Shown here: positions 53,521 to 62,639 of the stretch, in pieces | Position numbering within the stretch: the first letter of the stretch is position 1 | Layout: each line of letters opens with the position of its first letter | Source: JACMLD01 sp038207265 | Lineage (GTDB): Bacteria; Bacteroidota; Bacteroidia; Chitinophagales; Chitinophagaceae | NCBI GenBank assembly: GCA_038207265.1 | Contig: JBBQZZ010000004.1 | Location: 186,001-250,000 of the forward strand | DNA length: 64,000 nt | Direction of reading: 5' to 3' | Notes under the pieces: generated by a model | Database searches by the model: none | What the model saw: the letters and a program-made list of their open reading frames with translations, nothing else | What the model was told of the DNA's origin: nothing | Position numbers and translations under genes: made by a program

Positions 53521-54858
53521 TTATAGTAAGGTAAAGGATTCCAGGAACTTGGTATTAAAATCACCGCTCCTGAAACGCTCATCTTTCATTAACTGAAGAT
53601 GAAATGGTATGGTAGTTTTAACTCCTTCAATTATGTATTCAGTCAATGCACGATGCATGGTATCAATGGCTTCTTTTCGGGTGCGGGCAGTTGCTATGAT
53701 TTTTCCAATCATAGAATCATAGTAAGGAGGAATGGTATAACCGGCATATACATGCGAATCTACACGAATGCCGTGTCCGCCGGGTTGATTGAGCACTGTT
53801 ATTTTACCTGGACTGGGCCTGAAATCATTGTAGGGATCTTCTGCGTTGATGCGACATTCAATAGCATGCATCTGTGGTTCATAATTTTCTCCGCTGATCG
53901 GTTCCCCGGCTGCAATCTTTATTTGTTCTTTGATCAAATCGAAATTTACTACTTCCTCTGTTACGCAATGTTCTACCTGGATACGCGTATTCATTTCCAT
54001 GAAATAGAAATTGCGGTGCTTATCAACCAGGAACTCAATGGTACCAACACTTTCATAGTTAATTGCTGAAGCCGCTTTAATGGCGGCATCGCCCATGCGT
54101 TCGCGCAAATCTGCCGTCATAAAAGGTGAAGGAGATTCCTCTACTAATTTCTGGTGCCGGCGTTGAATAGAGCAGTCGCGCTCACTGAGATGGCTAACCT
54201 TTCCATATTGATCCCCGGCAACCTGTATTTCTATATGACGTGGTTCTTCCACATACTTCTCCATATAAATACCATCATTCTTGAACGAGGCCCCGGCTTC
54301 TATTTTAGCAGAATTAAAAGCTTTTTCAATTTCATCTTCCTTCCACACTACACGCATTCCTTTACCACCTCCACCGGCTGTCGCTTTTAAGATAACCGGG
54401 TAACCAATTTCTTTTGCCAAACCTTTTGCATGATCGATACTTTCTAACAATCCACCACCACCGGGCACCACGGGCACTCCAGCCTTTATCATGGTTTCTT
54501 TGGCGGTAACCTTATCACCCATTGCATTGATCATATCGGGGGTAGGGCCAATAAACTTAATTCCATGTTCAAGACATATCTGTGCAAATTTTGAATTCTC
54601 TGCAAGAAAGCCATAACCCGGGTGAATCGCATCTGCATTGGTTATTTCTGCAGCAGCCATAATATGCGGAATATTAAGATAAGAATCTGAACTCTGTGGT
54701 TTGCCTATACATACAGCTTCATCTGCAAACTTTACATGAAGGCTGTCTTTATCAGCGGTGGAATAAACTGCAATTGTCTTAATGCCCATTTCCCTGCAGG
54801 TGCGTATGATACGCAGTGCTATTTCTCCCCTATTGGCAATTAGTATTTTTTTGAACAT
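53521..54858 (-). CDS. accC: Acetyl-CoA carboxylase, biotin carboxylase subunit
   Basis: 445 residues, ATP-grasp enzyme that carboxylates biotin for fatty-acid synthesis. Marks: KILIANRGEIALRIIRT, HPGYGFLAENSKFA, the ATP loop KATAGGGGKGMRVV, the catalytic region RDCSIQRRHQKLVEE, and MNTRIQVEHCVTEEV. Full length. Downstream of accB on the same strand; the 97-base gap between them holds an inverted repeat. Confidence 0.97.
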   Translation of the reverse strand: MFKKILIANRGEIALRIIRTCREMGIKTIAVYSTADKDSLHVKFADEAVCIGKPQSSDSYLNIPHIMAAAEITNADAIHPGYGFLAENSKFAQICLEHGIKFIGPTPDMINAMGDKVTAKETMIKAGVPVVPGGGGLLESIDHAKGLAKEIGYPVILKATAGGGGKGMRVVWKEDEIEKAFNSAKIEAGASFKNDGIYMEKYVEEPRHIEIQVAGDQYGKVSHLSERDCSIQRRHQKLVEESPSPFMTADLRERMGDAAIKAASAINYESVGTIEFLVDKHRNFYFMEMNTRIQVEHCVTEEVVNFDLIKEQIKIAAGEPISGENYEPQMHAIECRINAEDPYNDFRPSPGKITVLNQPGGHGIRVDSHVYAGYTIPPYYDSMIGKIIATARTRKEAIDTMHRALTEYIIEGVKTTIPFHLQLMKDERFRSGDFNTKFLESFTLL

Positions 54859-54865
54859 AAATAAT

Positions 54866-54955
54866 TAAATGTGTAAATGTGAAGATGTTCAAATGAAAGA
54901 ATGTATGAATGTGTCAATCAATTATCACATTTCATATTTCCAAATTTTCACATTA
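54866..54955. repeat. AATGTG/CACATT inverted repeat between accB and accC
   Basis: The left half repeats AATGTG-like words (AAATGTGTAAATGTGAAGA, GAATGTATGAATGTG) and the right half carries complementary CACATTTCATATTT and TTTTCACATT. It folds into a long imperfect hairpin inside the accBC message. No gene. Confidence 0.6.
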
Positions 54956-55438
54956 TCAGGGTTCTACAAGATACAATGGCTGGTCGTATTCAACGGGTGA
55001 AGCGTCATCTACCAATACTTTTACAATTTTACCAGTTATTTCGCTTTCAATTTCATTGAATAATTTCATGGCCTCTATAATACAAACCACTTTGCCGGGT
55101 GCAATTTCATCTCCCACTTCAACAAATAAAGGCTTGTCGGGAGAGGCACGGCGATAAAACGTGCCAATCATGGGGCTTTTTATGGTGATAAGGTTTGAAG
55201 CAGTTGTTTCAGCAGCTGGTTTAGGTTTTTCAGCTACCTGGTTAGTTGCAGGCGATGCAGAAGGAACCGCAATGTTTGCTGGTGCTGCCTGCTGGTATAC
55301 CGGGGCGGCCATAAATTGCTGAACCGGTTCCTGTTTTTGCTTGATGGTAATTTTAAATCCTTTCTCCTCTACCGTAATCTCTCCAATGTTTGACTTATTA
55401 ATCAGTCGAATCAACTCCTGAATTTGTTTGAAATCCAT
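54956..55438 (-). CDS. accB: Acetyl-CoA carboxylase biotin carboxyl carrier protein
   Basis: 160 residues. N-terminal interaction region (1-40), Ala/Pro-rich linker (about 45-78), and a biotinyl domain (about 82-160) with Lys125 in EAMK as the biotinylated residue. The thumb-like segment SPDKPLFVEVGD is present. Partner of accC downstream. The gap of about 150 bases to efp contains the efp terminator. Confidence 0.96.
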   Translation of the reverse strand: MDFKQIQELIRLINKSNIGEITVEEKGFKITIKQKQEPVQQFMAAPVYQQAAPANIAVPSASPATNQVAEKPKPAAETTASNLITIKSPMIGTFYRRASPDKPLFVEVGDEIAPGKVVCIIEAMKLFNEIESEITGKIVKVLVDDASPVEYDQPLYLVEP

Positions 55439-55538
55439 ATGGTTGAATTTTTTTCAGTTAAGTAATGGGCGGCTAAGATAAGAGAAAAGAATGAACCGGT
55501 ATTCATTCAATTTTCCGGGTAGCGGATGCTATAAAATA

Positions 55539-55562
55539 CAAACCCGGATTGAACCGGGTTTG
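55539..55562 (-). terminator. Terminator of efp
   Basis: Perfect 9-base stem CAAACCCGG/CCGGGTTTG with loop ATTGAA, followed on the minus strand by TATTTTATAG. 28 bases beyond the efp stop. Confidence 0.7.
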
Positions 55563-55590
55563 CAATAACTTTTAAAGCAACTGTTGATGA

Positions 55591-56157
55591 TTAATCTTTT
55601 ACACGCTCCACGTATTCACCTGTTTTGGTATTGATCCTTATTTTTTCTCCTTCATTTACAAACAGCGGTACCATAACAGTTGCTCCGGGTTCAACAGTAG
55701 CGGGTTTCAAAGTGCGGGTAGCAGTATCACCTTTCATACCCGGTTCACTATAGGTAACCATCACAACAATTTTATCGGGCAACTCAACGCTCATGGGCAG
55801 TTCAGTCTCTGTATTGATCAGCATACTTACACCCAGGCCTTCTTTTAAAAACTGCGGTGCATCCACCATACTGGCCTGTACGGTTACCTGTTCAAAAGTT
55901 TCATTGTCCATAAAACTATAGCCGGTATCATCCTTGTATAAATATTGATAATCTTTTCTTTCTACCCTTACCGGGTAAATGGTATCTCCACTATTCCATG
56001 TCTTTTCTATACTGCGGGCATTATCCACGCCTTTCAATTTAGCCCATAATTTAGCGGCAGAACGGGCAGTTTTATTTTCACCGAACTCTACCACCGTGTA
56101 CAAGCTGCCGTCTAATTTGAGAATCATACCGCGACTGATATCCGATGTTGTTGCCAT
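55591..56157 (-). CDS. efp: Translation elongation factor P, arginine-type loop
   Basis: 188 residues from the ATG at 56157 (MATTSDISRG); a frame extending to 56268 adds a non-homologous N-terminus and is rejected. Relieves ribosome stalling at polyproline. Three domains are present, with FMDNETFEQV and the C-terminal GEKIRINTKTGEYVERVK. The loop that meets the tRNA is EFGENKTARSAAKLW instead of the common VKPGKG type, placing Arg32 at the tip where E. coli has Lys34. It resembles NKSGRNAA of Pseudomonas aeruginosa EF-P, where Arg32 is rhamnosylated by EarP. No modifying enzyme is adjacent. Confidence 0.95.
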   Translation of the reverse strand: MATTSDISRGMILKLDGSLYTVVEFGENKTARSAAKLWAKLKGVDNARSIEKTWNSGDTIYPVRVERKDYQYLYKDDTGYSFMDNETFEQVTVQASMVDAPQFLKEGLGVSMLINTETELPMSVELPDKIVVMVTYSEPGMKGDTATRTLKPATVEPGATVMVPLFVNEGEKIRINTKTGEYVERVKD

Positions 56158-56360
56158 AATAAGAAATTTAAGAGGCGGCAAAGCTAAGGCAAAATTAACA
56201 GCGGGCAAAAGAGAAGTTATAACACAGAATACATACAAAATGTTATTAGACCCATTTGTTTTAAACAACTATTTACTGGAGTTGAAATTAGAGCATAAAC
56301 AATTCTTCTTCAACGTTCATTCAAACGATCAGTCCTGGTAGATTTTGTTTCGCCATTAAT

Positions 56361-58484
56361 TTACCTGAACATGGAAGCTTCTTTCTTATCTTTCACACCG
56401 CTGGTTATTAAATTTATGGTGCCGTCATATGAATTACCAGCTTTCCCATAATCGTTTGACAATTCTGTCTTTTCAATATCCCTGTTTTTTATATCGCTCA
56501 CTTGTTTATTGGTAGCAGGCTTACCATTTATAAGATACCCTGGCTTTTTAAAACGGTGCTCGCCACTTGTTTTCCAGGGAATAGTATCTTTCCTGAATGT
56601 AATCTGCTTTAGTCCATTTCCTTTGGTGGTTATTTCAATTGCCCCATTTTTTGCAATTTTTCCGTACTTGATTGTTGCCATATTATCTTTCAAAACAATT
56701 ACACTTGCAAGCTCGTTTGAGTGTAAACTATTTAAATCAGACGCTATTTCTTTTATCACACCGTCTATAATAACCAATGGATGAGTGCTATCATTTTTAT
56801 TATAGTCAGTCTTTAGTTTTACCGGAGGAACCTGCGGTACTGGTTTTGTAAACTCACTTTTGTTATGGTCAGTCCTTAGCTTCCCAGGAGGAACCTGCGG
56901 TACTGGTTTTGCAAACTCACTTACTTCTACTTTCTGAGGATCGGCGGATATTGGATCTATAGCTGGAACTGCAGGTACAGGTGGTGTTGCCAGGTCTCCA
57001 TATTTTTTTATGAATTGTTGCTTTTGATTTTTATCATCCAGGTTATAAATTTCCTTTGTACCATCTTTGAGCGTTACGGTTGCACGATAAGTATGCCTGC
57101 CTGCTTTTTTATCAGTATTTGAATAAATCTTAATACTCTCAACATTTGGTGGAAGATCGGGTACTATTGCATAAAGTGGATGGTCGGGTACTATTGCAGA
57201 GAGTGGTTTGTCGGGCACTGTTGCATAAAGTGGTTTGTCAGGTACTGTTGCAGAGAGTGGATAGTCGGGCACCATAACAAAATCCGTAAGCAATTTGCCA
57301 TACAATAATTCATTTTTTTCTTTGTCATTGTTCCATTCTTCTAAAGTCATTGCCTTTATAATCTTGTTGAACTTATCCTTAACTAAAACAATCTTTTCAC
57401 CTTCATTGTCGGCAACTGAAATGCGATATCCTTTTTCATTGTATTCAATTGTTGAAGGTAAAACGGGCCTGCTGGATACTGGGGTTGTATCCCTCGCCTT
57501 ATTGTTAACGAAAAAATCAGTTACTTCTAAACCTTTTGGTGGAGTACTGTCATTAATTACAGGTGGGTTGCTTTTTGTATAGCTATGCACAGATTGATTT
57601 CTGAACGCAAGCAACATCACCGCCATCAAAGGCAATACAAATAAAAACTTAGTAAGCTGCAGCCGCGCACTTTTCATTTTATTCATCATAGCAATACGTT
57701 TTTTAAGATTTAAAAAATTAAAATTACTGGCAATGCTGTATTGAGGTATGCCCACCACTTTCAGTAACAGGTATTGATATTCTTTTTTATCCATTCCCTG
57801 TTCTATCACGTTATTGTCAGCAATAAACTCCAGGTTCTGACGGATGGCCTGCCTGATAAACCATGCAAAAGGATTGAACCAGTTGACCACACATAAGAAT
57901 TCTCCCAGCATTAAATCAACGGTATGTTTTTGTTTGACATGCACAAATTCGTGCTGTATGATCCGTTGTAATTCTTCGTCGTTATGTAAACTGCGATTAA
58001 TATAAATAGCATTCCCAAATGAGAACGGTCCTACAGGAGCTCTGGTTTCATATAATCGTATCCCTTCATTATTATTTAATAAAATAGCAGATTTACGAAT
58101 GCGGCGGAGTGAAACATATTGTAACAGTAACCTTACCAGCATAATGCTGCAGCCGAGGCAAAACAAAATGATGATCCAATCGGTACTGTTCAGCTGATGT
58201 GACAACGAAATTTCAGGAGCAGTAATATTACCTGCTATATCATTATTTGTAAAAGCTCCATAATCGCCGATAGTGGGAATGACATTGATCAAAGTGTTAT
58301 CCTTTGCTACCTGCTTATCAACCCAGGGATTAATATTGATAAATGGAATAAGGAAAGATAAAAGTGAATAACTCAACAGGTAGAAACGGTTCCATTGGTA
58401 AAAAGTAAGTGGCCGCAAAACCAACTTATAAAATATGTACAACACAGACAGGCTAATGGAAAATTTTATGAGATACTGCAACAT
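56361..58484 (-). CDS. M56-family (BlaR1-like) membrane metallopeptidase with plug-like C-terminal modules
   Basis: 707 residues. Membrane helices at about 1-22, 35-50, 103-125 and 270-290 (FLFVLPLMAVMLLAFRNQ). The zinc protease motif is HEFVH (His178-Glu179...His182). After the last helix comes a periplasmic region: five tandem copies of a VPDxPLxA-like decapeptide (about 398-445), two copies of KPVPQVPP(G/V)KL(R/K)TD (about 518-570), and two segments like the TonB plug (LVIIDGVIKEIA with VIVLKDNMATIKYG, and GYLINGKPA). No beta-lactam-sensing domain is present. It pairs with the BlaI-type gene upstream (84-base gap). Confidence 0.85.
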   Translation of the reverse strand: MLQYLIKFSISLSVLYIFYKLVLRPLTFYQWNRFYLLSYSLLSFLIPFININPWVDKQVAKDNTLINVIPTIGDYGAFTNNDIAGNITAPEISLSHQLNSTDWIIILFCLGCSIMLVRLLLQYVSLRRIRKSAILLNNNEGIRLYETRAPVGPFSFGNAIYINRSLHNDEELQRIIQHEFVHVKQKHTVDLMLGEFLCVVNWFNPFAWFIRQAIRQNLEFIADNNVIEQGMDKKEYQYLLLKVVGIPQYSIASNFNFLNLKKRIAMMNKMKSARLQLTKFLFVLPLMAVMLLAFRNQSVHSYTKSNPPVINDSTPPKGLEVTDFFVNNKARDTTPVSSRPVLPSTIEYNEKGYRISVADNEGEKIVLVKDKFNKIIKAMTLEEWNNDKEKNELLYGKLLTDFVMVPDYPLSATVPDKPLYATVPDKPLSAIVPDHPLYAIVPDLPPNVESIKIYSNTDKKAGRHTYRATVTLKDGTKEIYNLDDKNQKQQFIKKYGDLATPPVPAVPAIDPISADPQKVEVSEFAKPVPQVPPGKLRTDHNKSEFTKPVPQVPPVKLKTDYNKNDSTHPLVIIDGVIKEIASDLNSLHSNELASVIVLKDNMATIKYGKIAKNGAIEITTKGNGLKQITFRKDTIPWKTSGEHRFKKPGYLINGKPATNKQVSDIKNRDIEKTELSNDYGKAGNSYDGTINLITSGVKDKKEASMFR

Positions 58485-58520
58485 GCTGGAAACTTTTTAA
58501 CGTAAAAACTTTATATATTG

Positions 58521-58561
58521 GAAGTCAGATGTCGGAAATCTGAAGTCCGACTTCTGACTTC
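58521..58561. repeat. Hairpin between the BlaI-type and BlaR1-type genes
   Basis: GAAGTCAGA (58521-58529) pairs with TCTGACTTC (58553-58561); inside, GTCGGA (58531) pairs with TCCGAC (58546). It fills the 83-base intergenic space of this operon. There is no U tract on either strand, so it is not a normal terminator; it may modulate or process the message. Confidence 0.6.
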
Positions 58562-58567
58562 GGGCTT

Positions 58568-58930
58568 CTACTTCTTCCTCTCAATCATTTCAATAATCTC
58601 TTTGAGTTCCTTTGAACTGATTTTTTTTTGCTCTGCAAAAAATGTTACCAGGTCCTTATAAGAATTGTCAAAATGATTTTTTACCATATTCGTCAAAAAA
58701 TGTTTTTTGTATTCAGCTTCTTCTAAAGCGGGCCGGTACACATACATATTACCAACGAGGCGACTGCTGAGGTATCCTTTCTTCTCCAGGTTTTTAATGG
58801 TGGAAGCAAGCGTAGTATAGGGTGGTAAGGGTGGTTCCATGTTTTCTAAAAAAGTTTTTACATTGCCCTCACCCGTTGCCCACACTGCACGCATAGCAGC
58901 TTCTTCCTGTAGCGTTATCTTTTCCAACAT
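58568..58930 (-). CDS. BlaI/MecI/CopY-family transcriptional repressor
   Basis: 120 residues. The winged-helix part covers about 1-75 (LQEEAAMRAVWATGEGNVKTFL, TTLASTIKNLEKKGYLSSRLV), and a helical dimerisation tail follows. In the family, the partner M56 peptidase relieves repression by triggering cleavage. Two perfect palindromes lie immediately upstream, so it very likely represses itself and the M56 gene. Confidence 0.92.
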   Translation of the reverse strand: MLEKITLQEEAAMRAVWATGEGNVKTFLENMEPPLPPYTTLASTIKNLEKKGYLSSRLVGNMYVYRPALEEAEYKKHFLTNMVKNHFDNSYKDLVTFFAEQKKISSKELKEIIEMIERKK

Positions 58931-58933
58931 ATC

Positions 58934-58967
58934 TACGAAGTTTTCGTAAATCTACGAATGTTTCGTA
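58934..58967. promoter_or_regulatory. Double operator of the BlaI-type repressor
   Basis: Two copies of the palindrome TACGAA-N3-TTCGTA at 58934-58948 and 58953-58967, centred 19 bases apart, 3-37 bases upstream of the repressor start. Spacing near two helical turns would let two dimers bind side by side. Divergent thioredoxin-like gene starts 88 bases away and could also respond. Confidence 0.8.
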
Positions 58968-59054
58968 GATAACCAAATTTATTTTTGTTAAAACTTTAAA
59001 ATGAAATGAACCAGGGTCTTTTATACCATTTTTGTTTTGACTATTTTTACGCTC

Positions 59055-59552
59055 ATGAGATCAATAACATTTTTGGCAGCCATTCTTTTTTCTGCAACAT
59101 TGTTTGCGCAACAAGATACCACTGCGCCATTCCGGCGCAATCCAATCATTCCACCTTTTGAATTACTCCAGGGAGATAGCAGCGTTCTTACAAAAGATAA
59201 AATTGAAAAAAAACACAAGACTATTATTATGTTCTTCAGTCCCAGTTGCGAACATTGCCAGCACCAGACAAAAGACATGATTGCAGGAATGGATTCATTG
59301 AAAGATGTTCAGATTGTTATGGCTACTTACCAACCTTTTGAAGAGATGACTACATTTTATAAAGATTACCAGCTTTCAAAGTATCATAATATCAAAATGG
59401 GAAGGGATACCAAATGGTTTTTACCCGCATTCTTCCGTATGAAAAGCCTGCCCTACCTGGCCTTGTACGATAAAAACGGTAATCTGATTACCACTTTTGA
59501 AGGCAACCATACTGTTGCTAAACTTGTAAGTGCGTTTAACAGCAAGGAATAA
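59055..59552 (+). CDS. Exported thioredoxin-fold protein
   Basis: 165 residues from the ATG at 59055 (MRSITFL); a frame from 59037 only adds six residues before the signal. Signal peptide about 1-19 (ATLFAQ). The redox motif is SPSCEHCQH (C-E-H-C), followed by the cis-Pro region MKSLPYLALYDKNGN. Related to the TlpA/ResA group by layout. It likely reduces disulfides in the periplasm. Divergent from the BlaI-type repressor. Confidence 0.85.
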   Translation: MRSITFLAAILFSATLFAQQDTTAPFRRNPIIPPFELLQGDSSVLTKDKIEKKHKTIIMFFSPSCEHCQHQTKDMIAGMDSLKDVQIVMATYQPFEEMTTFYKDYQLSKYHNIKMGRDTKWFLPAFFRMKSLPYLALYDKNGNLITTFEGNHTVAKLVSAFNSKE

Positions 59553-59707
59553 ATAATGACTGATAGCCGGCTTCCCAATTTATCGCCCATTAAGTATTGA
59601 CCGGTTGTAATATTTTCGCTACATCAGAGACTAATCAACTTACATAGAATTCTTTGCAGCCCGTGCAATTACTGGCTCACCTATTTTTTATCATACAATC
59701 AGTTGAA

Positions 59708-60826
59708 ATGAAAAATTTATCCAGGCGTTCTTTTTTGCAAAAATCTGGTATTGGCTTAGGAGCAACTGCTGTTGCTGGCGGTTTACCATTGCTCATTAAA
59801 TCGCGCCATGTCCAACATAATGATGAAGGCAGAAAAATAAACATCGCACTATGTGGCCTCGGCAGGTATGCCGAAATACTGGCAGAAGGACTGGAGGTTT
59901 CAAAATATTGTCGCTTAGCCGGGATCGTTACCGGCACCCCTTCAAAAGCAGCCAGCTGGAAAAAGAAATACAATTTACCCAACAAAAACATTTACAACTA
60001 TCAAAATTTTGATTCAATAGCAGGCAACAAAGACATTGACCTCGTTTATGTGGTATTACCCAATTCAATGCACAAAGAATATACTATCCGCGCAGCCAAT
60101 GCAGGAAAACATGTTATAACGGAGAAGCCTATGGCCATTTCTGTACAAGATTGCGAAGAAATGATTGCTGCGGGTAAGAAAGCAGGCGTTCAACTGGCAA
60201 TCGGTTACCGGTTACATTATGAACCATATAACCTCGAAATGAAAAGATTGGGGCAAGAAAAAGTTTTCGGACAAGTACGGGTGATTGAATCTTCACTCGG
60301 TTATAAAAGCACAGATCCAACCCAATGGCGCCATAAAAAAGCACTGTCTGGTGGTGGCCCTTTAATGAACCTCGGTGTGTATTGTATACAGAGTAGTCGC
60401 TATACAACAGGAGAAGAACCCATTTCAGTTACTGCACAGTTTGGACCTGTTCCTGATAAAAATATTTTTGCGGAGATAGAAGCTTCGATAACCTGGCAAC
60501 TGGAATTTCCGAATGGCGCAATGTGCAATTCAACCAGTTCTTATTTATGTTCAATCGATCGATTTTTTGCTTCGGCAGATGAAGGAACTTTTGAAATGAG
60601 CCCGGGTATCAGTTACGGACCATTCAAAGGAAAAACCAGCAATGGCGAGTTAAATTTCCCAACCATCAACCAGCAAGCCGCACAAATGGATGGCATTTGT
60701 GAATTATTATTACAAAATAAATCATTGCCAAAACATATTACCGGCGATGAAGGAATGAAAGATGTAAGAATTATGCAGGCTATTTATGAATCAGCCAGAA
60801 CGGGGAGAAAGATATCATTGATCTAA
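59708..60826 (+). CDS. Gfo/Idh/MocA-family oxidoreductase, Tat-exported
   Basis: About 372 residues from the ATG at 59708; the TTG at 59654 would give a start before the twin-arginine signal. The signal is NLSRRSFLQKSG. NAD(P)-binding fold about 40-165 (NIALCGLGRYAEILAEGL, VVLPNSMHKEYTIRAANAGK, ITEKPMAIS), with the EKP lysine as general acid region. C-terminal sugar-binding domain about 165-370. Probably oxidises a sugar or polyol. It precedes the GMC enzyme by 88 bases and may work with it. Confidence 0.88.
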   Translation: MKNLSRRSFLQKSGIGLGATAVAGGLPLLIKSRHVQHNDEGRKINIALCGLGRYAEILAEGLEVSKYCRLAGIVTGTPSKAASWKKKYNLPNKNIYNYQNFDSIAGNKDIDLVYVVLPNSMHKEYTIRAANAGKHVITEKPMAISVQDCEEMIAAGKKAGVQLAIGYRLHYEPYNLEMKRLGQEKVFGQVRVIESSLGYKSTDPTQWRHKKALSGGGPLMNLGVYCIQSSRYTTGEEPISVTAQFGPVPDKNIFAEIEASITWQLEFPNGAMCNSTSSYLCSIDRFFASADEGTFEMSPGISYGPFKGKTSNGELNFPTINQQAAQMDGICELLLQNKSLPKHITGDEGMKDVRIMQAIYESARTGRKISLI

Positions 60827-60914
60827 ACAGAATGCTTATTACGTACTTCTATTTGAAAAACATTTATTTATCTTCTACAAATAATTTACCTTTTGTATAG
60901 CTAAAAAACTATAC

Positions 60915-62639
60915 ATGCCTTCAGATACTTTATTGGTCAATACAAAAGGAGTTAGAAATAATTCTTATGATGCTATTGTGATTGGTTCCGGAATCAGCGG
61001 TGGCTGGGCGGCCAAAGAATTGTGTGAACAGGGTGTAAGAACATTGGTACTGGAGAGAGGAAGGAATGTAACGCACATAAAAGATTATACAACTGCAACC
61101 AAAGGCCCCTGGGATTTTCCACATCGTGGCAATATTACAGCAGCATTAAAAAAGGATAATCCCATTATTTCGAAATGCTACGCCTTCGATGAAGCCGCGC
61201 AACATTTTTTTGTGAAGGATAAAGAACATCCCTATGTTCAGGAAAAACCATTTGATTGGATCCGGGGTTACCAGGTTGGAGGAAAATCATTGATGTGGGC
61301 AAGAGAAACACAACGCTGGAGTCCTTACGAATTTGAATCGGCAGCCCGTGACGGTTATGCTGTGGACTGGCCCATTCGCTATGAAGATATTGCACCCTGG
61401 TACAGTCATGTTGAAAAATTTGTTGGCATCAGCGGAAACAAAGATGGTATAGAGAATTTACCGGATGGAGAATTCTTACCACCCTGGGAATTCAACTGCG
61501 CTGAAAAACACATGCAGCAAAAAGTAAATGCACATTATACCGATCGCAAAATGCTGATGGGACGTTGTGCCAATCTTACAAAGGCGGGCGCATTGCAATT
61601 ACAGCAAGGCAGATCACAATGCCAGGCCCGCAATCTTTGTCACCGTGGTTGTCCATATGGAGGTTATTTCAGTTCCAATGCATCTACATTGCCATGGGCT
61701 GAAAAAACCGGCAATCTTATTTTGAGACCTGATTCCGTTGTACATTCTATCATTTACGATTCGCAAAAGCAAAAAGCATCAGGTGTGAGGGTAATAGATA
61801 CACATACGAAAAAGGTTACCGATTATTTTGCTAGGATCATATTTGTCAATGCCGCTTGTTTAAACAGCAATCTCATTTTACTCAATTCAACTTCCAGACG
61901 CTTTCCCAATGGTCTTGGAAATGATTACGATGTACTGGGCAGGTATATTTCTTTTCAGAACTACCGAGGATCATTAAGTGCAGTAGTGGAAGGATTTGAA
62001 GACAGCTATTACTATGGAAGAAGACCGGTATCTCCATTGATGCCCAGTTTCAGGAATGTAAAGAAACGTGATGCAGATTTTCTCGGTGGCTATATTTCAT
62101 TCTGGGGTGCATACCGAAACACTGGCAACGAATCATCTTCCGAAAGCATTGGCGCTGTTTTCAAAGAGACGATGAGTGAAGCCGGACCATGGAGCGCCTA
62201 TATGTCTATGCAGGGAGAAGTGATTCCAAAACATGAAAACCACGTAAGATTAAGCAATGACTTAAAAGACGATTGGGGTATTCCGCAATTAATAACATCG
62301 GTTGCTTATGACGACAACGATGAAAGGATGCTGAAAGATTTCCTTGCACAAAGTGAAGAAATATTAACCGTTGCCGGTTGTAAAAATATTCAGACCAATG
62401 ATAGTAAACAGGCCCCCGGACTGGATATACATGAAATGGGCGGAATAAGAATGGGAAAAGACATCAAAAATTCGATGTTAAATAAATGGAACCAGTTACA
62501 TACCTGCAAAAATGTTTTTGTAACGGATGGGGCATGCATGACAACGGTAGGAAATCAGAATCCTTCATTAACATTTATGGCCATTACTGCACGTGCTACT
62601 GACTATGCCGTGCAGGAAATGAAAAAACAAAATCTATAA
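60915..62639 (+). CDS. GMC-family FAD oxidoreductase
   Basis: 574 residues with no obvious signal. The FAD motif is AIVIGSGISGGWAAKEL (about residues 19-35). Residues LWSGGK-like loop appear as QVGGKSLMWARETQRWSP (about 119-136). The catalytic region near the end has LDIHEMGGIRMG and GNQNPSLTFMA, giving the His and Asn pair typical of GMC enzymes. Bacteroidota members are often found beside Gfo/Idh/MocA enzymes, as here. The substrate is a sugar or other alcohol, not readable. The stop overlaps the convergent sigma gene by 6 bases. Confidence 0.9.
   Translation: MPSDTLLVNTKGVRNNSYDAIVIGSGISGGWAAKELCEQGVRTLVLERGRNVTHIKDYTTATKGPWDFPHRGNITAALKKDNPIISKCYAFDEAAQHFFVKDKEHPYVQEKPFDWIRGYQVGGKSLMWARETQRWSPYEFESAARDGYAVDWPIRYEDIAPWYSHVEKFVGISGNKDGIENLPDGEFLPPWEFNCAEKHMQQKVNAHYTDRKMLMGRCANLTKAGALQLQQGRSQCQARNLCHRGCPYGGYFSSNASTLPWAEKTGNLILRPDSVVHSIIYDSQKQKASGVRVIDTHTKKVTDYFARIIFVNAACLNSNLILLNSTSRRFPNGLGNDYDVLGRYISFQNYRGSLSAVVEGFEDSYYYGRRPVSPLMPSFRNVKKRDADFLGGYISFWGAYRNTGNESSSESIGAVFKETMSEAGPWSAYMSMQGEVIPKHENHVRLSNDLKDDWGIPQLITSVAYDDNDERMLKDFLAQSEEILTVAGCKNIQTNDSKQAPGLDIHEMGGIRMGKDIKNSMLNKWNQLHTCKNVFVTDGACMTTVGNQNPSLTFMAITARATDYAVQEMKKQNL

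Noticed and set aside
56158..56268. Hydrophobic N-terminal extension of EF-P
   Set aside because: EF-P is cytoplasmic and the family begins at MATTSDISRG; the extension is intergenic sequence without a stop.
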